64,000 bases of DNA, from positions 186,001 through 250,000 of the forward strand of contig NZ_JAHZSU010000002.1 of NCBI RefSeq assembly GCF_019457945.1. The letters are read 5' to 3'. Of this stretch, positions 10,209 to 18,375 are shown piece after piece. Position numbers and translations under genes: made by a program. Under the pieces are notes generated by a model. That model made no database searches, was not told the origin of the DNA, and worked only from the letters and a program-made list of their open reading frames with translations. The stretch's first letter is position 1. The number at the start of each line of letters is the position of its first letter. This DNA is from Ornithinimicrobium laminariae. GTDB taxonomy: Bacteria > Actinomycetota > Actinomycetes > Actinomycetales > Dermatophilaceae.

Positions 10209-11684
10209 TTAGTTAACTCCGCGCATGGCCTTCTTCAGCATGGGCGCGAGCGCGGCGAGACCAATGCCCAGCACAATCGAGACGATGCCGATGACCGAGA
10301 AATACTGGATCTCGCTCTCACGGTCGTAGTAGCCAGCCAAGATGCCTGCCAGCGTCGTGCCGACCGAGATCGACAAGAAGAACAGCGCCACCATCTGGGT
10401 GCGGAACACCGAGGGAGCCAGTTTGGTCGCCACCGAAAGGCCAATCGGCGACAGGAACAACTCAGCCGCGGTGAACAAGAAGAGGATAAACACCAACGCC
10501 AGCAGGGGGGTGCTGTTCGCGCCGCCACCCGAGAACGGGATAAAGGCCAAGAAGGCCAAGCCCATCACGACCAGACCCGCGGCAAACTTCAGCGGTGAGC
10601 CGGGCTGCTTGGAGCCCATCTTGGTCCAGATCGCGGCAAACACACCGGCGAAAATGATGATGAACACCGGGTTGATCGACTGCACAAAGCTGGGCGGCAT
10701 TTCCCACCCGAAGATGGAGCGGTTAAGGCTCTCTTCGGAGTAGATCGCCACGACCGTGAACTGCTGCTGGAACAGTGCCCAGAACCCGACGGAAGCGACA
10801 TACATCGGGATGAAGGCCACCACTCGGCTGCGCTCAACTTCGGTGACCCTCGGGCTGCGCAACAAAATCACGAAGTATGCAATGGAAGCCAAGATGGCCA
10901 CGGTGGCCATGGCGGTGGCCAGGTTGCCTGCATTGAGCAGACCCGTCACGAGGACAACGGCCAGTGCTGCAACGACACCGAGGCTGACCAGCAGGTACCT
11001 GTTGCGGTCAGATGATGGCAGCGGGTTAGTGACTTCGCTGGCCGCCGCCGGGAGGTTCTTGCGAGTCAGCGCATACTGCGTGAGGCCGATAGCCATACCC
11101 ACAGCCGCCGCGCCAAAGCCGATGTGGAAGCCGTAGTTGACCTGCAGCCACCCAGTGATCAGCGGGCCGACGAGAGCACCAATGTTGATGCCCATGTAGA
11201 AGATCGAAAAGCCAGCGTCACGGCGATCGTCATCCTCGGCATACAGGGTGCCCACCAGCGAGGTGGCGTTGGCCTTAAGCCCACCAGAGCCGACACCGAC
11301 GAGCACAAGACCGATGGTCAGACCCAAGGTGTCCGGCAGCACGGCCAGCGCGATGTGGCCGAGCATGATCATCATCGCCGAGTAGTAGAGGACCTTTTCT
11401 GATCCCATCACCCGGTCGGCCAACCACGCACCGAGGATGGTGGACAGGTATACGCCACCGCCGTATGCGCCGATCAGGCCGGTAGCGGTCGCCTGGTCGA
11501 TCGCTAGGCCACCATCGGCGACCGTGTAGTACATGTAATAGAGCAGGATGCCCTGCATGCCGTAGAACGAGAACCGCTCCCACAGTTCGACGCTAAATAG
11601 ATTGGCCAACATCCGTGGGTGGCCGAAAAAGGTCCCCCTGGGATCGGACTCGGTGTCGCTCGATGGCGCTTGTGTAGTGCTCAT
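10209..11684 (-). CDS. Proton-dependent oligopeptide transporter (POT/PTR family)
   Basis: The 491-residue integral membrane protein has 12-14 hydrophobic segments and the POT signature region ELWERFSFYGMQGILLYYM (proton-coupling ExxERF motif) in the first segment. Further family features are the cytoplasmic GSGGLKAN loop and FSIFYMGINIGALVGP. It should import di- and tripeptides with protons across the cytoplasmic membrane. The start is ATG at 11684; the upstream 100 bp before the next gene show no clear operator. It is not in an operon with its neighbours. Confidence 0.93.
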   Translation of the reverse strand: MSTTQAPSSDTESDPRGTFFGHPRMLANLFSVELWERFSFYGMQGILLYYMYYTVADGGLAIDQATATGLIGAYGGGVYLSTILGAWLADRVMGSEKVLYYSAMMIMLGHIALAVLPDTLGLTIGLVLVGVGSGGLKANATSLVGTLYAEDDDRRDAGFSIFYMGINIGALVGPLITGWLQVNYGFHIGFGAAAVGMAIGLTQYALTRKNLPAAASEVTNPLPSSDRNRYLLVSLGVVAALAVVLVTGLLNAGNLATAMATVAILASIAYFVILLRSPRVTEVERSRVVAFIPMYVASVGFWALFQQQFTVVAIYSEESLNRSIFGWEMPPSFVQSINPVFIIIFAGVFAAIWTKMGSKQPGSPLKFAAGLVVMGLAFLAFIPFSGGGANSTPLLALVFILFLFTAAELFLSPIGLSVATKLAPSVFRTQMVALFFLSISVGTTLAGILAGYYDRESEIQYFSVIGIVSIVLGIGLAALAPMLKKAMRGVN

Positions 11685-11781
11685 TGGATCAATGAGAAAC
11701 CCCGGGAGGGGCGGGAGTCAATCCGAGACGGCCCAAGTTTTGGCCAAGATTGTGTATGCCGCGTTTTGCCTGGTCAGCGCC

Positions 11782-12036
11782 TCAACTGGCGATAAAGAGC
11801 ACAGCCGAAGCGACGCCGAGGGCTACGGATACCCAGACTCCCCAGACGGCTAGGTTCTTGGCCGAGACAAAGAGCACCAGCGCGAGCCAAAACGACGTCA
11901 CCATGACGCCGATGAAGGAGTATTGCCGTAGTTGGTTGTCTTGGGCCTCGGTGAGCAGGGGATAGATCATGGCCAACCCCAAGATCACCAGGAAGAGGGC
12001 CGACATCCGCCGGTCTTTCGCCACTTGTGCACTCAT
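11782..12036 (-). CDS. Small membrane protein, three hydrophobic segments
   Basis: The 84-residue protein has a short basic N-terminus (AQVAKDRR) and hydrophobic stretches at about 11-28, 41-58 and 64-82. I do not recognise a family. Its ATG overlaps the stop of the TauE/SafE gene in a TGATG arrangement, so it is translationally coupled to the exporter and may be an accessory subunit or a stand-alone small protein. Confidence 0.7.
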   Translation of the reverse strand: MSAQVAKDRRMSALFLVILGLAMIYPLLTEAQDNQLRQYSFIGVMVTSFWLALVLFVSAKNLAVWGVWVSVALGVASAVLFIAS

Positions 12037-12776
12037 CAGGCAAACCCTAGCCAGATCGCCAGCCCTACACCAGCAATCGCGACCGCCCAGCGCAAGCCCC
12101 GCTCGGGGATGTAGTCAGCAACGACGGGACCGAGGACACCGCCGATCAGACACCCGGTGCCCATCGCGAGCGCTGCGGCCCACGCTACCGGCGCGATAAA
12201 CACAAAGATGGTGGCGGAGACCAAGTTTGCGATGCCGAGCAGAAAGGCTCGCTGCATCAGGGCGAAGGCCATCGGCGTCGCGGTGCCAATCAGGATCATC
12301 GCGAGAAACAAGACACCGGCGCCGGCGCCGAAATAGCCGCCATAGATACACACGATGAACATGCCGACGAGGTAGAGCCGGGGCCGATCGGTGTCACCAC
12401 TCATTTTGCGCAGTCGGGGGCTAATCAAGACGGCGATCGAGCCCATTAGCACTAGTAGGGGCACGATCGTCGCGAATACCTCTTCGCCACCGGCGATCAG
12501 GAGAACCGCGCCAATGGTGCCACCGGCCAGCGCGATCGGGATCTGTCGCTTCAGGCCCACATGGCTGGATCCAAACAGTGGACGTGCCGACTTTGCGGTC
12601 GCACCGATGCCAATCCCCATCAGACTCACAGTGTTCGTGACGTTGGCAGCCAGCGGTGGAAGCCCAGCGGCGAGTAGAGCCGGGAAACTGATCAATGAGG
12701 CCAAGCCCATGAGGTAGCCGACGAGGCCGGCCGCCACCCCAGCGACAAGCAACAGCAGTAACGTTTCCCAAGGCAC
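12036..12776 (-). CDS. TauE/SafE family anion exporter
   Basis: This 246-residue protein has about eight hydrophobic segments in two repeats, each with the family-type glycine-rich motif (GLVGYLMGLASLISFPALLA at the start, then IYGGYFGAGAGVLFLA in the middle). The family moves sulfite, sulfoacetate or related organosulfur anions out of the cell. The start is GTG at 12776. The gene is divergent from galM, 39 bp away, and coupled to a small membrane protein downstream. The substrate is not known. Confidence 0.88.
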   Translation of the reverse strand: MPWETLLLLLVAGVAAGLVGYLMGLASLISFPALLAAGLPPLAANVTNTVSLMGIGIGATAKSARPLFGSSHVGLKRQIPIALAGGTIGAVLLIAGGEEVFATIVPLLVLMGSIAVLISPRLRKMSGDTDRPRLYLVGMFIVCIYGGYFGAGAGVLFLAMILIGTATPMAFALMQRAFLLGIANLVSATIFVFIAPVAWAAALAMGTGCLIGGVLGPVVADYIPERGLRWAVAIAGVGLAIWLGFA

Positions 12777-12815
12777 CGGTTAACCGTACGGGCAACACGT
12801 AGAAGGGGATGACTC

Positions 12816-13901
12816 GTGCACACTCGAGACGACGTGGGCGTGACTCAGGCTGGCATTCCGGTCGAGCGATTGACGCTCCGGCGAGCGGACCACACCGGGC
12901 TGAGTGTTCTGACGTATGGCGCCACCTGGGTGCAGTGGAGGCTGCCCGATCGGGATGGTTGCTCGGCCAACGTGTTGGCTGCTCCGGCCACGCTGGCTGG
13001 TGTCGAAGAAGATCAGCACTTCATGGGGGCGACCGTCGGCCGCTACGCCAATCGCTTGTCGAGTGGGCGCTTTGAGTTGGGTGGTCAGACCTATCAGGTG
13101 CCGCCGAATGAAGACGACAAAGCACTGCATGGTGGGCCGGAGGGCTTTCACCGGCAACTTTGGGAGGGGTCATTCACCGAGGTCGATGGTGATCCCTCGA
13201 TCACGATGACGCGGACTAGCCCGGCTGGTGAGATGGGCTTTCCAGGCAATCTTGAGGTTCGGGTCGACTTCGTCTTGCTGCCGAGCGGGGGCGTGCGGAT
13301 CATCAGCACCGCCACGACCGATGCGACGACAATCGTTAGTTTGACCAACCACGCCTATTTCAACCTCGCTGGCTTCCCGACGACGGAGTCTGGGCAACGG
13401 ATGCAGACCCCTGATGTGCTGTCGCACGAGATCTGGTCGGGAGCGCGACAACACACCCCCGTAGACGATGCTTCGCTTCCTACCGGTGAGATCGCCTCGG
13501 TTGCCGGGACTCCGTTCGATTTGCGATCGGGTCGGCTACTGCTCGATCTGACCCAAGACGCCATCCTTGGCGAGGGCCTCGACAATAACTATGTTTGCAC
13601 CGACCACATGCCGAAGCCAGACTGGATCGGTGCTGAAGCCGTCCCGGCTGGCTCTCGCCTCATGGCCTGGGTAGCGCACAACAGTTCGGGGCGGCGCATA
13701 TCTGTGTCCGGGACGCTGCCGGGCCTACAGATCTATCTGGGCCAAGGCCTGCCAGCGAAGGGGGGCACCTTCCCGGCATACACCGGGTTGTGTTTGGAGA
13801 CGCAACACTTCCCAGACGCACCCAACCAACCTAACTTCCCGTCGCCGGTGCTTGAGCCCGGCGAGACCTGGCAGTCCACGACGACGTATGCGCCGGGCTA
13901 G
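12816..13901 (+). CDS. galM: Aldose 1-epimerase
   Basis: The 361-residue enzyme interconverts alpha and beta anomers of aldoses (mutarotase). It shows GRYANR at 75-80, HGGPEGFH at 105-112, NHAYFNL at about 178-184 with the catalytic His, and LETQHFPDAPNQPNFP near the C-terminus with the catalytic Glu. The start is GTG 12816, with AGAAGGGG upstream. The alditol oxidase gene begins 6 bp downstream, so sugar and sugar alcohol steps are likely cotranscribed. Confidence 0.93.
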   Translation: MHTRDDVGVTQAGIPVERLTLRRADHTGLSVLTYGATWVQWRLPDRDGCSANVLAAPATLAGVEEDQHFMGATVGRYANRLSSGRFELGGQTYQVPPNEDDKALHGGPEGFHRQLWEGSFTEVDGDPSITMTRTSPAGEMGFPGNLEVRVDFVLLPSGGVRIISTATTDATTIVSLTNHAYFNLAGFPTTESGQRMQTPDVLSHEIWSGARQHTPVDDASLPTGEIASVAGTPFDLRSGRLLLDLTQDAILGEGLDNNYVCTDHMPKPDWIGAEAVPAGSRLMAWVAHNSSGRRISVSGTLPGLQIYLGQGLPAKGGTFPAYTGLCLETQHFPDAPNQPNFPSPVLEPGETWQSTTTYAPG

Positions 13902-13907
13902 GTCGCG

Positions 13908-15137
13908 ATGAAGAACTGGGCAGGCAACTACTCCTACCGTGCGGCGCAGGCGATCACCCCCCAAAGCGTGTCCCATGTGCAAGAACTAGTGGCGCAGCAC
14001 GATCGAGTGCATGCGCTCGGGTCGCGACACTCCTTCACCGATGTAGCTGACACATCTGGGGCGCTAATACTGCTGGATCAGCTGCCGGCGCAAATCTCGG
14101 TGAATGCGTCAACGGCGTCCGTGACTGTCTCGGCTGGCGTCCGCTATGCCGAGTTAGCTCGTGAATTGCATCGGCAGGGTTGGGCATTGGAGGCGATGGC
14201 ATCGTTGCCACACATCTCGGTGGCAGGGGCCATTGCGACAGGGACGCATGGTTCGGGTGATCGGACCGGCACTCTGTCATCGGCTGTTTGCGCGGTTGAG
14301 TTGGTCGGGCCAGATGGGCAGTTGCGAACGTTAACTCGCGCCGATGCTGACTTTGCTGGCTCAGTTGTGACTGCCGGAACTCTAGGGGTCCTGGTGCGTC
14401 TAGAGCTGGACATTGTCCCTACGTATGAAATCCGACAGGACGTCTACCTCAATCTCGGGTGGAAGGCGGTCTTTGACAACTTTGATGCGCTGACGTCGGC
14501 TGCCTACAGCGTCAGTATGTTCACCAACTGGGATGCAGCAGGGGTGTATCAAACGTGGCTTAAGGGCAAATACGACACGGCGCCGAGTGACTTGCTTGGC
14601 GCTGCGCCAGCCAGCAGCACTCAGCACATGCTGGTTGGTGGCTCTATCGACGGGGTGACTCAGCAATTGGGTGAGCCCGGCCCTTGGCACGAGCGACTGC
14701 CACACTTCCGCGCCAGCCATAACCCCAGCCGAGGCGAAGAGTTGCAGAGTGAATATTTGCTGCCGCGCGAGCACGCCCTGGCTGGCATTGACGCTATGCG
14801 CTCCCTTGCCAAGCACATGGCCCCGGTGATCCAAACAGCCGAGATCCGCACCATGCGCAGCGACGACCACTGGCTCAGCAGCGCCTATGGGCACGACACC
14901 GTTGGCTTCCATTTCACTTGGCTGCGCGACCCCGCAGGTGTGTATGCGGTGCTCCCCGCGATGGAGAAGGCTCTGTTGCCGTTGGGTGCCCGCCCGCACT
15001 GGGGCAAGTGCTTTGTTGCGCAGCGCGAGCAGTTGGCCCCGCTGTATCCGCGCTGGGATGAATTTTTGGCGCTGCGCTCGCGAGTTGACCCCGAGGGCAA
15101 GTTTGCGAATGAGTGGACTCAGCGGGTGTTTGGTTAG
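13908..15137 (+). CDS. FAD-linked alditol oxidase (AldO/xylitol oxidase type)
   Basis: The 409-residue protein closely follows the pattern of Streptomyces alditol oxidase: NWAGNYSY start, GSRHSF at 38-43 with His41 as the probable covalent FAD site, SVAGAIATGTHGSG in the FAD domain, PGPWHERLPHFRA in the middle, and RPHWGKCF near the end. Such enzymes oxidise xylitol or sorbitol with O2 to the aldose and H2O2. There is no signal peptide. The pairing with galM fits further metabolism of the aldose made. The name alditol oxidase rests on motif recall, not on an alignment. Confidence 0.88.
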   Translation: MKNWAGNYSYRAAQAITPQSVSHVQELVAQHDRVHALGSRHSFTDVADTSGALILLDQLPAQISVNASTASVTVSAGVRYAELARELHRQGWALEAMASLPHISVAGAIATGTHGSGDRTGTLSSAVCAVELVGPDGQLRTLTRADADFAGSVVTAGTLGVLVRLELDIVPTYEIRQDVYLNLGWKAVFDNFDALTSAAYSVSMFTNWDAAGVYQTWLKGKYDTAPSDLLGAAPASSTQHMLVGGSIDGVTQQLGEPGPWHERLPHFRASHNPSRGEELQSEYLLPREHALAGIDAMRSLAKHMAPVIQTAEIRTMRSDDHWLSSAYGHDTVGFHFTWLRDPAGVYAVLPAMEKALLPLGARPHWGKCFVAQREQLAPLYPRWDEFLALRSRVDPEGKFANEWTQRVFG

Positions 15138-15179
15138 GCCACGGAGCAGAGTTGCGAATGCGGCGGTAAACTTGAATTC

Positions 15180-15575
15180 ATGACGCATTTGCGAGTTTCT
15201 GAGGTTGCTCAACTGGTTGGAGTTTCCTCCGACACGGTCCGGCGTGCCATCGACGCTGGCGCGCTGAGCACCGCTGCCGACAATCACGGCCGCACCGTTG
15301 TGCCGGGCGTCGATGTTGCTCGCTATGCCCAAGAACTGGCCAACCTGCCACGTGGCGGCGAGACTCCGCGCAACTCTGCGCGCAATCAAATGCACGGCAT
15401 CGTCACCGAGATCGTGATGGACACGGTGATGGCTCAGGTATCGACTCAGTGCGGGCCATTTCGTGTCGTTTCGCTGCTCAGCGCTGAGTCGGTGCGCGAG
15501 ATGGGCCTTGATGTTGGCAGCGTGATCGTGGCTGGCATCAAGGCCACACATGTCACCATCGGCTTGCCGCAATGA
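15180..15575 (+). CDS. HTH-TOBE molybdate-binding regulator-like protein
   Basis: The 131-residue protein joins an N-terminal MerR/excisionase-type HTH (RVSEVAQLVGVSSDTVRRAID, about residues 5-25) to a C-terminal TOBE/Mop domain (residues 67-131, ending VIVAGIKATHVTIGL), which binds molybdate in related proteins. It is the first gene of the mod operon and its stop overlaps the modA start (ATGA). It may act as a molybdate sensor that controls modABC, in place of ModE. Regulation is inferred from domain content. Confidence 0.88.
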   Translation: MTHLRVSEVAQLVGVSSDTVRRAIDAGALSTAADNHGRTVVPGVDVARYAQELANLPRGGETPRNSARNQMHGIVTEIVMDTVMAQVSTQCGPFRVVSLLSAESVREMGLDVGSVIVAGIKATHVTIGLPQ

Positions 15576-16333
15576 TCCGCCGGTATGCCGTGGTGTTGGC
15601 TGCGAGCGCAGCGCTCGCAGTGAGCGCTTGTTCGGCTTCGACTTCCGCTCAGGGCGACGAGCCGATCGCGGTCTTAGCAGCCGCGTCGCTAACGACAGTG
15701 CTGCCTGACATTGAGAAGGCTTGGGGAGCCGAAGGCACAGGCTACGACCTCGTGATCAGCTTTGCCGGGTCATCAACGATCGTCCAACAGATCAATGAGG
15801 GAGCGCCCGCCGACGTCATCTTGTTGGCAGGCGAAGAATCATTGGCAGGGCTCGTCGACGGGCCGACGGTCGGCGATCCCACCATCTTCACGACCAACAG
15901 CCTCGCCCTGGCGGTCCCGGCTAGCAATCCGGCGGGCATCACCAGCATTGACGATCTTAATCCGGCGGACAGCGCCGGTGAAGGCCCGACCCTCGTTGTC
16001 TGTGCCGAGCAAGTGCCGTGCGGATCGGCCTCGGCGCAGATGTTTGAGCAGGCTGGCTTTGCCCCTGAGATTGCTTCGTTTGAGCCCGATGTCCGCTCGG
16101 CCCTAGCTAAAACCATCAGTGGGGAAGCCGATGCGGCCATCGTGTATCGCACCGATGTGACGGCGGCCAGCGACGACGTCAGGGCAATCGACCTCCCCGA
16201 CGAGGTCAACGTCACCAACCGCTATCCCGCGCTCAGCGTCAGTGACAGCGAGACGGCGATGCGCTTCATCGATGACCTGCAAGGGGAAACTGCCCAGAAC
16301 GTCCTCACTGACGCTGGCTTCGGCGCGCCATGA
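15572..16333 (+). CDS. modA: Molybdate ABC transporter binding lipoprotein ModA
   Basis: The 253-residue protein has a lipoprotein signal with Cys20 (lipobox VSAC) and the ModA pattern: VLAAASLTTVLPDIE, FAGSSTIVQQINEGAPADVILLA, a late SALAKTISGEADAAIVYRTDV. It captures molybdate (or tungstate) outside the membrane. It is coupled by ATGA overlaps to the HTH-TOBE gene before it and to modB after it. Confidence 0.95.
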   Translation: MIRRYAVVLAASAALAVSACSASTSAQGDEPIAVLAAASLTTVLPDIEKAWGAEGTGYDLVISFAGSSTIVQQINEGAPADVILLAGEESLAGLVDGPTVGDPTIFTTNSLALAVPASNPAGITSIDDLNPADSAGEGPTLVVCAEQVPCGSASAQMFEQAGFAPEIASFEPDVRSALAKTISGEADAAIVYRTDVTAASDDVRAIDLPDEVNVTNRYPALSVSDSETAMRFIDDLQGETAQNVLTDAGFGAP

Positions 16334-17211
16334 CGAGTCGCTCCAGCGCATCGGGCTCGCCACCTAGTGCCACGACACCCGCGGGGCGAACGCCCAGGCG
16401 GACACCTCGACCGCCACCCAAACGAAGCCCCGAGCGCACCGCACAACTGGGTCTAGCCATAGCAGCCCCAGCGTGGCTTGCCGTCGTTTTCTTGGCCATC
16501 CCGCTGATGGCTCTGCTGACCCGCGTCGACTGGCCAAACTTCTTCACCGATCTCACCAGCCCAATAGCCCTGGCTGCCCTCAAACTCTCGGCGCTCACCA
16601 CGAGCATCACGCTGCTGATCGTGCTGGCGCTCGGCACGCCGCTGGCCTGGATGCTGGCCCGCAGCACTGGGCGCTGGGTTGCGCTGGTTAGGGCACTGAT
16701 GACGGTCCCCCTCGTGCTGCCACCAGTCGTTGGTGGCGTTGCCCTGTTGGCGGCCTATGGTCGTCTCGGACTGCTCGGTCAGCCCCTCGACCTTGCCTTC
16801 GGCATCACCATCCCGTTCAGCACCGTCGCGGTCGTGGTGGCCGAAGTCTTCGTAGCGCTGCCGTTCTATGTCATCACCGTCGAGGGCTCGATGCGCAGCC
16901 TGGACAGCCGCTATGACCAGGTCGCGGCCACCCTTGGCGCTTCCCCGTGGCGCATCTTCACCCGGGTAGCCGTCCCCATGGTCGCCCCCGGTGTCGCAGC
17001 CGGAGCAGCGCTTGCTTGGGCTCGAGCATTAGGGGAGTTTGGCGCGACCATCACCTTTGCTGGCAACTTCCCCGGGCGCACCCAGACCGTGCCGCTGGGA
17101 GTTTTCACCCTCCTTGAGCAAGATCCCGACGCCGCTGTTGCTCTCTCGGTGTTGATGCTGCTGATCTGCGTGATCGTCCTGGCATCGCTGCGCAGTCGGT
17201 GGTTGCTGTGA
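16330..17211 (+). CDS. modB: Molybdate ABC transporter permease ModB
   Basis: The 293-residue permease has a Pro/Arg-rich cytoplasmic tail (about 40 residues) and then six hydrophobic segments with the EAA loop DQVAATLGASPWRIFTRVAVP. MTVPLVLPPVVGG is typical of ModB. It forms the channel with ModC. Start ATG overlaps modA (ATGA), and its stop overlaps modC (GTGA). Confidence 0.94.
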   Translation: MTSRSSASGSPPSATTPAGRTPRRTPRPPPKRSPERTAQLGLAIAAPAWLAVVFLAIPLMALLTRVDWPNFFTDLTSPIALAALKLSALTTSITLLIVLALGTPLAWMLARSTGRWVALVRALMTVPLVLPPVVGGVALLAAYGRLGLLGQPLDLAFGITIPFSTVAVVVAEVFVALPFYVITVEGSMRSLDSRYDQVAATLGASPWRIFTRVAVPMVAPGVAAGAALAWARALGEFGATITFAGNFPGRTQTVPLGVFTLLEQDPDAAVALSVLMLLICVIVLASLRSRWLL

Positions 17212-18296
17212 GGCTCGACGCCGACCTTGAAGTCACACGCGGCGCCTTCACCGCCCAGGCACAACTCACTCTGGAGCCGGGCTCGGTCACGGCGGTCCTC
17301 GGCCCCAATGGATGCGGCAAATCGACGGTGTTGTTGGCACTTGCTGGCCTCCTCCCCCTGGCCTCTGGCCACATCATCGCGACGACCTTTGACACACCTG
17401 TGGCTTGGGCTGGTGCTGATACCGGCCAACACCTTGCGGCTCAAGACCGTCAGGTCGGACTAGTCCTGGCCGATCCGATGCTCTTTGGTCACCTCAACCT
17501 GCTCGACAACGTAGCTTTTGGGCTGCGTGCTCGCGGCGCTTCCAAACAGAGCGCTCGCACTCGAGCACGCCAAGAGCTCAAACGCGTCGACCTTGCGGAC
17601 CTGGCCCAGCGCAAGCCGGGCAACATTTCCAGCGGCCAAGCTCAACGAGTCGCCCTCGCCAGAGCACTCGCCACTGACCCAGACCTACTTCTGCTGGACG
17701 AGCCACTCTCTGCGCTCGACCCGCAGACCGCCGCCGCCACCCGCGCTGACCTGCACCACCGGCTAGCAACCTTTGCTGGGGCGACCGTTGTGGTCACCCA
17801 CGACCCGGTCGATGCACTCACGCTGGCCGACCACCTGGTCTTTATGGAGGCTGGCCGAATTGTGCAGAGTGGACCGCCGACCTCAGTCATCGCCCGACCG
17901 CGCACACCCTTTGTGGCTTCCGTCGTCGGTCTAAACCTCATCCCCGGCCAAGCTGTCGTCACTGACCGAGTCGTTCTGCAGACCAACGAAGGGGTGCAGA
18001 TCGTCACCGCTGAAGACCCCAGCGAGATAGCGAGCGACACTTCCATCTGGGCTACCGTCGATCCCGCCGCCATCGCTCTCTACGAGTCAGCGGCGACCGG
18101 GTCCATTCGCAACACCTGGCCGATGACAGTCACCAGCATCAGCATCGTTGGCCAGCGAGCCCGAGTCAGCCTCAGCGGGGCCTTGCTGCTCACCGCTGAG
18201 GTCACGACAACGTCAGTCGCTCAACTTGGCCTGATCAACGGCAAGCAGGTGTGGGCTGGCGTCAAAGCGACCGAGGTTATGGTCTATCCGGCCTGA
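17208..18296 (+). CDS. modC: Molybdate ABC transporter ATPase ModC with TOBE domain
   Basis: The 362-residue protein has Walker A GPNGCGKST at about 32-40, a slightly atypical signature ISSGQAQR in place of LSGGQ, Walker B LLLLDEPLSALD, and a C-terminal TOBE region (about residues 285-360) that may bind molybdate. I prefer the GTG at 17208, whose GTGA overlaps the modB stop, to an in-frame GTG nine bases upstream. It ends the mod operon. Confidence 0.94.
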   Translation: MRLDADLEVTRGAFTAQAQLTLEPGSVTAVLGPNGCGKSTVLLALAGLLPLASGHIIATTFDTPVAWAGADTGQHLAAQDRQVGLVLADPMLFGHLNLLDNVAFGLRARGASKQSARTRARQELKRVDLADLAQRKPGNISSGQAQRVALARALATDPDLLLLDEPLSALDPQTAAATRADLHHRLATFAGATVVVTHDPVDALTLADHLVFMEAGRIVQSGPPTSVIARPRTPFVASVVGLNLIPGQAVVTDRVVLQTNEGVQIVTAEDPSEIASDTSIWATVDPAAIALYESAATGSIRNTWPMTVTSISIVGQRARVSLSGALLLTAEVTTTSVAQLGLINGKQVWAGVKATEVMVYPA

Positions 18297-18375
18297 TGAG
18301 CCAACTGACCGGCACGCACGCTCGGCAGCGAAGGGGCGGGCAGTGGACGCTCGAGCAGCGAACGCTCGAGCAAGA

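Noticed and set aside
18297..18375. Direct repeat CGCTCGAGCA between modC and the HNH gene
   Set aside because: Two short copies only, with no sign of a mobile element, operator symmetry across the pair, or gene.
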